Below, piece by piece: positions 21,090 to 31,918 of a DNA stretch of 64,000 bases. The stretch is from NCBI GenBank assembly GCA_012274445.1, contig JAAROD010000095.1, positions 1,426,001 through 1,490,000 on the forward strand. The letters are read 5' to 3'. Every line of letters begins with the position of its first letter. The first letter of the stretch is position 1. Below the pieces are notes generated by a model, which searched no databases, had not been told where the DNA came from, and saw only the letters and a program-made list of their open reading frames with translations. Both the position numbers and the translations under genes were made by a program. The DNA comes from Sclerotiophoma versabilis (Eukaryota > Ascomycota > Dothideomycetes > Pleosporales > Didymellaceae).

Positions 21090-22769
21090 ATGGCACGCAC
21101 AACCTCCATCTGGACATTGACAGCTTTTTCAACAGGCGTTCTTGCTCAAGTGTCTGCCAAATCGAACTACACCAACAGTAAGTATCTACAATAATGATGA
21201 TGCACCAGCTACTAAGCTTCACCAGCAGCCGCACCGGAGGTTCCACACCCGTACCGGTGGCAAGGGCGATACTCGACATCATTTATTGAGACTCCATACG
21301 TCGAGCCGACTGTCATCTCGGCACCAATATCATCATTCTCTGAGGAGCCCTGCGAGACAACATCAAGCACACCACCTCCCCCGCCACCCTTATCTGAGCC
21401 ACGTGAGACGGGAACTGCAATTCTCTACACACCAGTATCAGTAGTTAGCGGTTACGAGACTGCAATCTCTCTACCAATATCCTTGTCAGTAGCATACACG
21501 ACCTCAGGATCGTCTGGCTATGCATCGTCGCCAGCACTCCCCACTTCTGTGGGTGTCGACTCTATCGCTTCTACCTGGCTGCCGCCTTGGTATACCCAAG
21601 CGATACCTTACATCCCCAGCAGCCCGGTATCCTCAACATGGTTGGGACCATCGTATACTGTAGCCATTCCTCTGCATCCCAGCTCCGTTTTCCAAGGCAC
21701 ATCATCATCAAATCAACCATCATCGGAGTCTTACCCATCGGCTTCGCCACCCTCCAACAGTCCTAGCTCCGTACCCTCATCGTCTCAGACGACTGTTCTG
21801 CCACCACCCGTGGTTCCAAGCTCGTCGGTGTACTCGACAAACTCCCCGTCTGCTCCAAAATCCACTGGCCTTGCCAGCTCTGTCCCGCTGTCTTCGACAA
21901 GTGTCATCATCTCGCTACCACCACCTGATGTCTCAAGTACCGCGCCTATTAATCCGCCTTCAAGCTCTGAAGGGTATGCGGCTTCCACACCCTCCGTCTC
22001 CGGATCAAGTACTATTTCAATACCGGCCGCATCGTCTTCAATGACGATTGTTGTTACAGCTCCCCCATCTCAGACCTCCAGTGTTATTTCAATTGTCTCT
22101 TCGTCTACAAGCTCGCAGGCTAGCAGCGCTCTCAGCTCAGTGTCGTTCGTCTCCTCCATCGATGTACCTGGTTCGGTCTCAACAAGCGCCACAGTGCCTA
22201 GCCCATCCTTATCTTCGGCTGAGACTTTCACTTCCCCTATTTCGTTCCGACCTTTGCCAACCTTCTCTTTGGAGAGCTCGGTTCTATCTTCTGTGCTGTC
22301 CTCTATATCCCCGACTGGTATAGTGGTCGTTCCATCTTCGAGCACTGTTGAGCAACCATATTCTCTACCGAGTGCATCCTCACCAGCCTCCAGCCCCGTT
22401 ACATCGACGACAACCGGCGAGGCCTCCAGTACTGCACCTACTTCAATGGGAACGACCCTTCAGGGAGTGACTCCCACTCCGGTTTCCAGTACCATGGGTA
22501 TTTCCTCTGCCGGCTCATCAACGGTCAGCCTTGCAACCTCTTCACTACCCATCACCTCAACCGCTACACAACCCACTGCAGTAGGATCCTCCGTCCGCTA
22601 CACGCTCTCCACATCTCCATCACCAAGCTCGTCCGCACCCGCAGATACAGCAACTGGTCCTCCACCAGCACCTCCAGTTCAGACTGGTGCTGCCAATGTG
22701 TTGGGTACGAGCAGTAAGGAAAAAGTCTGGTGGATGTCATTCTTGCTTCCCATGCTCTTCTTCATGTAG
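21090..22769 (+). CDS. Ser/Thr/Pro-rich secreted protein, probably GPI-anchored cell-wall mucin
   Basis: Predicted cell-surface protein of 543 residues. A short first exon (21090-21177) encodes a signal peptide, MARTTSIWTLTAFSTGVLAQ. A 48-bp intron (21178-21225) follows, then exon 21226-22769. The acceptor reads CAGCAG, so a second in-frame site three bases on (21228) would drop one residue. The body is dominated by Ser, Thr and Pro with many SS and SST runs, ideal for heavy O-mannosylation. One short conserved-looking segment near the N-terminus has aromatic residues (WLPPWYTQAIPYIP). The C-terminus has small residues (AANVLGTSS), a charged spacer and a hydrophobic end (WWMSFLLPMLFFM), a typical GPI-attachment signal. 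Low-complexity composition prevents family assignment. Confidence 0.75.
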
Positions 22770-23874
22770 AGATGATGGGACGGTTTTACGGTTTACATTT
22801 ATGATTCTTGTATGCTTACGAACTTACGATATTATTTTAATATTTCGATGATATAGGGCGACGGCGATCTTGTGTCAGGGATTGTAGGTTTGGGCCTGGG
22901 ACTACCATGAGCCAAAGACCTGGTGTAGACTACTGCAGGCACCTAGTTGATATATAAGACTGTTCGTGTATAAAGCTTGCATCTCAGCATCAGGAGTTGA
23001 CAGAAAATCTTGGATCTGTATTATCTATCACCGACACCAAACATCGGAGATAGACATCGCAGGCCAGATCAAGCGATGAGCAGCATCATGCGATAGAATA
23101 ACCTGTTTGCACCCAAACGACGGCCCGCGACTTACCTATGGGAAATGGTGACACCGCCGACCTAACGATGTAGCAGAGTCGCCCCATGCGGATCTCCTTC
23201 CTTACCACCGCGGTCGCTCTGCCGTAGTAGGCGTACGGGCCACATTGCTCCGGACTCAATCCCTAGTTTCCGCAAGACTGGTACTAATCTCAACGTTAGC
23301 GGCCGCTCATCTGCATATCTTCCTCGTCAAGATCTGGAGTCAATATGCGGAGAGACGTTGGCGAGGCTTGAGGGCGGGCGGGGGATCTCGTACTAGCTAG
23401 CGCGCTTTAGCGCAGCCACCATTTCTTCCATCAATGACAACCATTTCAATTACCTTACGCGGCATCGTCACGTCGATCTTTCGTATCCACGCATGTGTCG
23501 TGCGGATGCCAGTGCTACTTCGATAACTACTACGATGCTGCTTGGCAACAGATGGAGCAGGTCTGGTACCGTTCAGCAACCGCGTTTGCCAGTTAGTGTT
23601 CGGTCGGTGCAACATCCTCGCTGCAGCGATGTAGTCCACTTCCTGCTCGTACCAGGACATGTTGTCATACCCTGCTGACCACGATCCCGGTACCACAAAG
23701 GCAAAATGAGATGCATACGCTGCGGGGAAATAACCGCAAGTCCATCTTGGTCAACTGTCCGGTTAATTGAGATCATCTTCATATGCTCTTATAGTATAAA
23801 GACTACAAAAGTTATGTCGATGTACATTTGTGGACTTCTCACCAGAACACGCCAACCGGTTCAACTCCCCCAAT
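22770..23874. other. 1.1-kb intergenic region upstream of GH3 gene
   Basis: Holds 3' sequence of the wall protein and the GH3 promoter. TATAAA occurs at 23795-23800. No convincing coding frame. Confidence 0.5.
23795..23800 (+). promoter_or_regulatory. Candidate TATA box for GH3 gene
   Basis: TATAAA, 75 bp before the GH3 ATG at 23875. Confidence 0.4.
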
Positions 23875-26290
23875 ATGAGATACTTTTCCCTCGAGGCGGC
23901 CCTGTTCATTGGGTCATTGCTGCCCGCTTCTGCTAATGCCCTCGACCTGGCTCGCAGACAGGCTGCAGCGAATGCCACATACAAAGATCCCAATGCCTCA
24001 ATTGACGACCGAGTTGCAGATCTGCTCTCACGCATGACTATCGAGGAGAAGACATCTCAGTTGATTCAAGGTGACATCTCAAACTGGATCAACACTACTA
24101 CCAACGCTTTCAACGCCACTGGCATAGCGTGGAACTTCGAGAAGCGTGGTGGTCAATTTTACGTCGGGTATCCAGTTGAGCAGCAGTGGATCGCTGCTGG
24201 AGTCAAGAGGGCACAGGATTACATTCTTCATAACACAACCCTTGGAATCCCAGCTTTGGTTCAGACTGAGGGAATTCACGGATTGCTTGTTGGCAATGCA
24301 ACCGTCTTCAACAGTCCGATTGCTCACGCATGTTCGTGGGATCCTGAGGCTATCCATGATATGGCTGTAATCATCGGTAAAGAGTAGGTGTCGGCTATTC
24401 AACCCTCTGCTACCCTATGTTAACTTTGAATGTAGGTCTCAGGCTCTTGGTGTCAATCAAATATTTGCGCCAGTCGTTGATTTGGCACGCGAACTACGCT
24501 ACGGTAGAGTCGAAGAAACATATGGTGAAGACCATTACCTTGCTGGAGAGTTCGGCTATAACTACGTCAAGGGTGTGCAAAGCCAAAAGGTCGCCGCTAC
24601 TGTAAAGCACTTCGCCGGATTTTCAGCCCCTGAACAGGGTCTCAACACTGGACCTGTGCACGGTGGTGAACGTGAGCTCCGAACAACATGGCTCCCTTCG
24701 TTCAAGCGCTCCATCATCGATGGCGGTGCGTTTAGTATTATGGGAGCGTACCACTCATACGATGGTATCCCGTCAATCGCAGACTACTTGCTTCAGGAGA
24801 CTATCCTGCGCGAGGAGTGGGGCTATGAGTATTTCGTCACTTCAGATGCCGGCGCTACAGATCGTCTGTGCTGCACCTTCAAGCTCTGCCAATGCAAGAC
24901 TGCAGACAAGCCGATCGACAAGGAGGCTGTGACTATGTATACCCTGCCTAATGGCAATGACGTGGAGATGGGTGGCGGCTCGTACAATTTCGAGATCGTT
25001 CCTCAGCTTGTCGAAGAGGGTAAGCTCGATATCAAGACTGTTGACAAAGCGGTTGCTCGTCAGCTTAGGACCAAATTCGCAATGGGCCTCTTCGAACATC
25101 CATACAACGCTCTCCCAGCAAATGAGACCGGTTCCGTTATACACACTCCGGAGAGTGTCGCTTTTGCTCGCAAGCTAGAGGCCGAGTCTATCGTACTTCT
25201 TGAGAACAAGAACCAAACTCTTCCTTTGTCAAAGTCTGCCAACATTGCCGTTATCGGACCCATGGCCAACTTCACAAACTTCGGTGATTACGTCGTCAAA
25301 GACGCAGCGAAGAACCCTGCCAACGTCAACCCTCTACAAGGTATACAAGAAGCTACCAACGGTACCGTGACCTTCGCACAAGGCTGTGAACGCTGGTCCT
25401 CTGACGAATCTGGCTTCTCCGAAGCCATTGCCGCTGCTGAAGCTGCAGACGTCGCTGTCGTCCTTGTAGGCACCTGGTCACGCGACCAGTTCGAGCTCTG
25501 GCAAGGCGTTAACGCCACAACTGGCGAGCATGTTGACGTTGCTTCTCTCAATCTCGTTGGCGCTATGGGCCCGCTCGTGCAAGCCATCATCTCAACCGGC
25601 AAGCCTACCATCGTGGTCTATAGTTCCGGCAAACCGGTCACCGAGCCCTGGATCAGCGATAACGCTGCCGCACTTGTCCAGCAATTCTACCCTGGCGAGC
25701 AAGGCGGTCACGGTCTGGCTGACGTGCTCTTCGGCGACGTCAACCCTTCGGGTAAATTGTCAGTCTCCTTCCCTTACGACGTCGGTACCCTGCCCATTTA
25801 CTACGACTACCTGAACTCTGGGCGATACACCGATGCGGGCAAGATCTGGCCAAACGGTACACTTCAATTCGGACACCAATACGTACTTAACAACCCACAA
25901 CCCCTCTACGAGTTTGGTTACGGACTGTCCTACTCCAACTTCACATACTCCAATGTGAGCCTAAGCAAGACCGAGGTATCACCCAACGACAAGATCACGG
26001 CGACGGTGAGTGTCACAAACGAGGGACACTGGGATGGCAAGGAGGTTGTGCAGGTTTACGTACAAGATGTTATTGCGAGTATTGTTGTGCCAAACATTGA
26101 ATTGAAAGGATTCAAGAAGGTACTCGTGCCGGCTGGAGAAACAGTAGATGTCAGCATCGACCTTGATGTCTCGAAGTGGGGCTTGTGGAATGGGACAATG
26201 AAGTACGTGGTGGAGAAGGGAGACTTCGTCGTGCACGTTGGTGCTAGTTCGAAGGACCTGAGAACCAACGGCACTGTCACGGTAGTTTGA
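23875..26290 (+). CDS. Secreted glycoside hydrolase family 3 (beta-glucosidase/beta-xylosidase-like)
   Basis: Extracellular retaining beta-glycosidase of 787 residues. Exons 23875-24383 and 24436-26290 are joined across a 52-bp intron. A signal peptide is at residues 1-22 (MRYFSLEAALFIGSLLPASANA). The GH3 N-terminal TIM barrel contains TEGIHG, the KHFAGFS motif and the nucleophile region VTSDAGATDRL, with Asp307 in the nucleophile position. The C-terminal alpha/beta domain begins near SIVLLENKNQTLPL, and a fibronectin-III-like domain follows YEFGYGLSYSNFTYSN. Numerous NxT/S sequons fit secretion. The nucleophile is followed by Ala-Gly rather than the Trp typical of many beta-glucosidases, and then by a Cys-rich stretch (CCTFKLCQC). 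Substrate is therefore left open. The ATG at 23875 is used because the signal peptide begins there. Confidence 0.93.
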
Positions 26291-26868
26291 TAGCACCTTA
26301 GCCCATCTAGACGCAGGTCATGAAACCTTACTGGGAATGTATTCAAGTGGATGAAGAACACCTCAAGACGATTTAAAGGATTGCATGTGATCTCGCGCGA
26401 AATCGGTGAGTTGTCTGTGCGCTTCAGGCCTCACGTAAGAGTTGCGCCACTGTGGAGATGGATCTGCTTCAAACCCACAACTGCTGAGTATAGAATCGGC
26501 TCTCGAACCATCTACTACATTCCGTTCTGTGTTTTCGGGTTTTTCACGCATACTGTTCACCAACACATCACGGCAACTTTGCGTCAGTTGGACGCGACAT
26601 ATCGACGCGACACGTCGTCCTTGAGCTCTGGTTCATTGCTTGTCTCGGAGAACAATCCCCCCCACCCGCACACCACTTAGCTGACCAGATATCTCCCCTT
26701 TGACATGCATTTCACAGGATTACATTAGGCCTTATCATTGGTTCATGCGAGACTCACCTGCGCCGCCTAACCCGTTTGCCAACATGTCTTAGCCAACACA
26801 CAAACGCTGTATTTCAGCCTTACTATCGCCCTAACCTTCACCTATTGGCCTTTATCGGAATTATAGCT
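26291..26868. other. Intergenic, no gene recognised
   Basis: 3' sequence of the GH3 gene and the region before the GHKL-type relic. Nothing recognised. Confidence 0.5.
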
Positions 26869-28430
26869 ATGATACGCTACGCAGGACGATGTACTGTTGT
26901 TCTTAGCGACCTGAGTGAATCAGAGGCGGGTGACTATATTCCAAGCATTTCGAAGACGACGACCTCGCTGCAATCGACAAGACTGCGACGAAATATCGAA
27001 ACTACACCAACGACTATGTTCCTCGCTAGAGAGGCTCTGAGGCGTTTTGAGAAACTTCTCCAAATTGGTACGACAACCTTTTTGCATCTGCAGTCACTTT
27101 TGGAGAACAGACTAACACGATGCAGGAGAGATGGCATCTCAGTGTCTTATAAGTTAAGCCTGTCTGAATTCACCACTAGATAGGCCGAGAGGGAGCAACC
27201 CATCCTCATTCAAACGTTCAAGCCTGGCTCCACAGAGCTGCTTGGCTTCATCCGCTTCGCTTACGATCGAGAAGGCGTCGCACTGGTGGGGTGCTGAAAG
27301 TCGCATACTCCAACGCCAGACTGTTAACACACACGCTTTGTACTGGTGGTACAACAAATTCTAGGGATGATAGACAAACGGGACAGTTTGGTGAAGGCAT
27401 GAAGCTGTCTGCGCTCCTCTTCCGCCGCTCTGGGTACGTATCCTCCATCGAAAGTACGGGGTTTAAATGGGACTCTACTTATCAGCAGGTAAATTTAGTT
27501 TGCAAGCTCTCGCGCATTCCAGATGCAAAGTCAAACAAGACGATGAAAAAGTGACGGGATCGACACAGGACTGCCCAAGCCCACCCGTGGGAGGATGTCT
27601 GCGTTGTTGCCGGCGCCTCTAAAAAGACGCGCAATATCTTGAGTGAATCGATGAAAGTAGAAAGAATTCATGTTGACAAGTGCAAGGGATGGCTCAAGGT
27701 TACTTTGGACAGCAACCCTCCAAAGAAGATGATACGAACGTCGAAGGGGTATCTCATCCGAGACCCGAGTTATCAAAAGAAATCTCTACCCACAAGGCTT
27801 ACTCTTCCCAGAGGTGGCACTAGTCCGATGCTGTATCGATGCGGTTACAAGTTCATCACTGGAAACACAACGCGAGAACACACTTCGCTCTCCGGAGCCA
27901 ACGAAGAGGCTACGTGAATCGCCGACATCTGGGCCGCTGCGATTCAAGAAAATATCTCAGACAATTCAGATCTTGTGACTGAGTATACTCAACTTATAGT
28001 TGAACTACTCAACAGAGTCGGAGATGTAGTGCTTGGAAGGGAACGCAACACCTTGAAGGCAGACATCACCGAGAAGGTATGGACGTAGACGCAGCCCACC
28101 AACCAGTCTCGCCATCATTAGAAAGGGGTTCTACTACATCCCAAAAGGCAAAGACGTACGTGGGCCTACCACTTTCGATATTTACATGCCAATCTCATGC
28201 TACATACATACTAGTAATTGAGAAAAGCCTCAACGCGAACCCATTTCCACTATCACAGGAGCCATGGGATATGCTCCATGAGTTTGGTCTGTGTCGGACG
28301 CCACAGAATAGCTGTGAAAGTCCCCACAACCAAATTTGCAATACACGTGGACTGGATGCTGGAGAGTGTGTCACAGATTGCGACTCGAGAAGGTAACTTG
28401 CGGGACATGGCACGGGTTCGCTTATGATAG
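26869..28430 (+). pseudogene. Decayed GHKL (Bergerat-fold) ATPase-like gene of a fungal hypothetical family
   Basis: No intact frame exists, but ordered fragments can be read in succession on plus. From 26943 the frame gives an N-box-like E-T-S-P-N-W-Y-D (27051-27074), just after stops TAG 27027-27029 and TGA 27048-27050. A TAA lies at 27150-27152. A shifted frame from 27196 gives QPILIQTFKPGSTELLGFI. From 27291 comes TGQFGEGMKLSALLFRR, with G-x-F-G-E-G-x-K at 27381-27404, a Bergerat G2/lid-type motif. Next come WEDVCVV and GWLKVTLDSNPPK, with stops at 27552-27554 and 27915-27917. IADIWAAAIQEN follows, and from about 28220 in another frame IEKSLNANPFPLSQEPWDML and FGLCRTP. The order resembles a large fungal family of GHKL-ATPase-like proteins, from memory only. 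Some stops could lie in introns, but several fall inside motifs, so the gene is considered dead. Confidence 0.5.
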
Positions 28431-30027
28431 ATGCCGGATCAATCGAGGGCGCCTAACCTGACAAAAAAGGTCAACTGCTCGTCACTCGGAAGTCTGCTAA
28501 TTCGCACCAGAATACAGAAAACTCAGTAAAAGTCATTCTGCACCATACGGCATGCAGTCAACCGCACACTTGCACCTTCGCTTACACTGTCTCGATCACA
28601 CATGCTCTTGCCCTGGCCTTGTATTGCAAGCTGTCAGCGAAGGAGTGGTATTTAAGAACTTAGATCCATACATGGAATACATCCTTATTCTTTCGTGTGA
28701 TATTCATAGAGCCCTTGTAGCCCTCCAACTGGAAGCTGATACTCCTTGCGATGGAGACACCCCGGGAGTACGACGTTACGATGCTTTACAAGAAGCAGCA
28801 GATACGTCATCGACTCCCAATTCAGGTGGAACCTTACGCTCTTTGTTGATAGACTATCACTGATAATTCACGGTCAGCAATTACAGTAATAACTAGGATG
28901 ATGAGGTGGCCGATGCAGGCCCAATAGTTGGAGGCTCGGGTCGAAGAGCTTCGCCAGTCGCAGCAAACCGACCTGTCGATAGGTCATGTTATGTTCCGAT
29001 ACCTACTTCTGTGTCGACAACGGATGTTGAGAGTGAGAATGCCTTTATTTGATAAGATGCTAGGACGGAATCGATCCGCCCTCCCGCAGGTGGCGCGCGG
29101 CCACCACCCATAGTGGTGCCCGTCAATGAGTTACACAGTAAGACCCCTAGGATCAAGGTAACTACCCAACTGACTACCTGAAAGCAATGGGAGACCGAGC
29201 CTATCAACGAAACTTGACGGAGAGTAGATGGTTACTCAGGAACTATGATTTCTATTGTGTGCGCAACACAAAAGACGATGATATCTATGTCATCAAACGC
29301 CGACCTAAGGCGACGAAATGGCCGAGCAAAAGACCACAAGACAACGATCTAACACCACGCTTGTCTAAGACCCCACGACTCCAGTATCCCCCTCACCCTG
29401 GACCTGACACGAGCGACGAGGTAGCAAATCAATTGCTTTCGGACGAAGATCGTGGAACGTTTGCCTCCACCATCACTCACAGGACATAAATCGCGGACAG
29501 TCTCTACGTCGACGACTCAGCCACCACCTCCCACGTGCCGCCTGCAAGGAGAACATGTCCAACATGTACAAGCATTGAGAAGACGGAGTTGAGGCCTAGT
29601 CGCTTCCCACAGGGACGCTTTATGCCTGGCAGCGATCAGTGTATGATCTGCAACATCCGAAAGTCCAGGCGAAGCATGGAAGCGTCCAGTGAAGTGCCCA
29701 TCACTCGGATGAGCGGCGGGACGAACTACGGGAGGCCATCTGCTCGGACCGTTTCGCCTTCACCTTCGCCTTCTAAGGACGACCAGCCCGGTATCGATAT
29801 AGGAATGTACAAACGGTTGGAAATGCTGAGTTGCTTGTCAGGTGGAGGCCAAGGATATAGGCATACTGATCATTGATCATTTGCCCCGTTAGTTTTGATG
29901 CGTGGTGGTACATGGCAGTAAACAGCGATATATCTCAGCAGCGGAGATGCAATGAAGTCTTGTAAGTATCTATTCGTCAAATGTATGTCTCCAAACGCCG
30001 GGCAACAAAGCACTTTCGTCGCCGCTT
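28431..30027. other. Degenerate region, possibly the 3' part of the GHKL relic
   Basis: Short frames at 28552-28863, 28928-29113, 29187-29489 and 29535-29876 follow each other on plus. They include a CPTC...CMIC pair near 29560-29650 that could be a decayed zinc ribbon. None can be assigned, and no intact gene is seen. Confidence 0.35.
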
Positions 30028-31918
30028 TTAATGGAGTCCACTCTCTCCCGTCTCCGCCATATCCTTCTGGCAGTCCACCATCATCTTGACCATGTTCGCA
30101 ATCTCTTCAAGTCTGCCGAGCACGATCTTGTTGCCCTCCACAAACCCATAGCAGTGGTACCTCACCCCCGTCTTCTTGCTAAACTCACGCACAAGTTCCT
30201 GGCCCCTCCTCAAGTTATGCCTAGGCACCCTCGGAAACAAGTGATGCACAGCCTGAAACTGAAGACCACCATGCACCCAGTCCAGCCACACGGGGCACTC
30301 GACATCCATCGTGGTCCGCATTTGTCTCTGGGGAAAGGATTCAGTCGGCCCGAGGTCGGAAGTCGGCATTCCCCAGTGGGACAGCGTAATCTGCACGTGC
30401 AAAATCATAGTAACGAGATGGCTGATAAGCACGAAGCCGATGCGGATTGGCCAAGTAGGTAGCGTGCACCAGACAAGAAGGTATCCGAAGATAAACCAGT
30501 AGCAGGCCATGAAGACGAGTTCGACGGGGCGCGTCCACCACGCCGCACCGAGCTGAGCGGCGCGCGGAGAGCACAGATGACACCAGGAAAGTATGTAAAG
30601 GTTGAACCGCGCAAGCGCCATGACAGGGTAGTACGTGTACTTCTGATATGGCAGGAGGAACTCGCATGCGGCGTCCCACTTGAATTCGAAGTCCTTGTAG
30701 AAAGTCGAGATGACGCCTTTGATGTAGGTGGGGGAGGTGGAGAAGAGTGGTGTGTTCTGGATGTCTGGATCGTGCTCGGGCATGTTGGTGATTAGGTGGT
30801 GCACGTTGTGAGACGACTTCCACCAGCCGATTGAGAGGCCGCAGCAGAAGTCAGCAATGAAAGCGCCGATCAAGGTGTCGATGACGAAGTTGCCCGATAT
30901 TCCACGGTGACCGGCGTCGTGCGCTGTGAACATGATCTGTTGCTGGAAGGTGTCAGTGGGGATTGCGTAGGCTGTGGATCCAACTTACCCAGAAGAGACC
31001 AAGGAAGATGGCGGATGTGAGGTACCATTCGCAATAGAGCAGGTATGCGAAGGCAGCAAATAGTGCGCTGTATCGAATGGACTCCCAACCGTACGCTGAG
31101 TAGTTGCACTGGTACAAACCCTCGACCTTGATCTGTTCGTGCAGCTCGCGGTAGTCCAGCAAGATTTGTTGTTGTGTCTCGGCGTCAAGAGACGGATTCT
31201 CCCTCAGGCCTTCCATTATCTCCTTCTCTTCTAGCTCGGTAGCATACTGGAGTCGGTGGGTTGTCTTGTCAAACACACGTGGCAGAGGGGCTTCGGAGCG
31301 TAACAGAGGCTGCTTCTCTGGATCTGGTGTGCGGGATCTGCAGGTGTTGGTGCATCCGTCGACGGGAGTTTGCTTATTGCTAACTGTGGCAGCGACCTTG
31401 GGTTTGGCATTAGCACGTGCTGGAGATGCACACTCGGATCAAGTCCGCAGAGCATGTCCTGGAGAGAAAACTAACGGAGCTCAGGTCGACACTCGGTCTG
31501 GACTGTCTATCGGCGGCTTTTGCGGCTTTCTTCTCGTCGAGATCTGAATCACAATGGGGCTTCGAGGCGCGGATGGGAGGCTCGAGGTTGGTCCACGGTT
31601 CTTGTACACGGCCAATGCGGTACTTCTTCATCATCAGGAGGGCTTTGTTGGAGTGGTAGCTGCAGCAGGTGGGGTCAGTTTCTCAGATTGTGGTTGAAGA
31701 ACGAGCTCGTGCAGCTCTCGGCAGAGTGGCAGCGCATACATGTTGATCTCGTCCGTGGCATCTCTGCCAACCATGTGCAAGATAGCCAGGCGGCCGCCAG
31801 GGTGGTTATCAATCCATGTCGAAATGTTCAAGGCATACCCCTCGTGAATCACAACCGGTTCACCTTGGGCAACCAATTGCTCAATCTTTTGCGCAGAGAC
31901 GATAGTTTGTTGTGACAT
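30028..31918 (-). CDS. Delta-8 sphingolipid desaturase with N-terminal cytochrome b5 domain
   Basis: ER membrane enzyme that introduces a delta-8 double bond into the long-chain base of sphingolipids, used in fungal glucosylceramide synthesis. Four exons (31918-31740, 31659-31476, 31396-30989, 30942-30028) with introns of 80, 79 and 46 bp give 561 residues. The cytochrome b5 heme motif HPGG is at residues 39-42, and intron 1 restores DATDEIN-IYHSNKALL. A polar linker of about 60 residues follows (residues ~95-160). The three histidine boxes are HDAGH (265-269), HNVHH (302-306) and QAVHH (487-491); Gln replacing the first His of box 3 is characteristic of front-end and sphingolipid desaturases. 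Several hydrophobic helices lie between. The exact acceptor of intron 2 (31397) is uncertain because other in-frame AGs are nearby; the other joins are firm. Confidence 0.9.
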
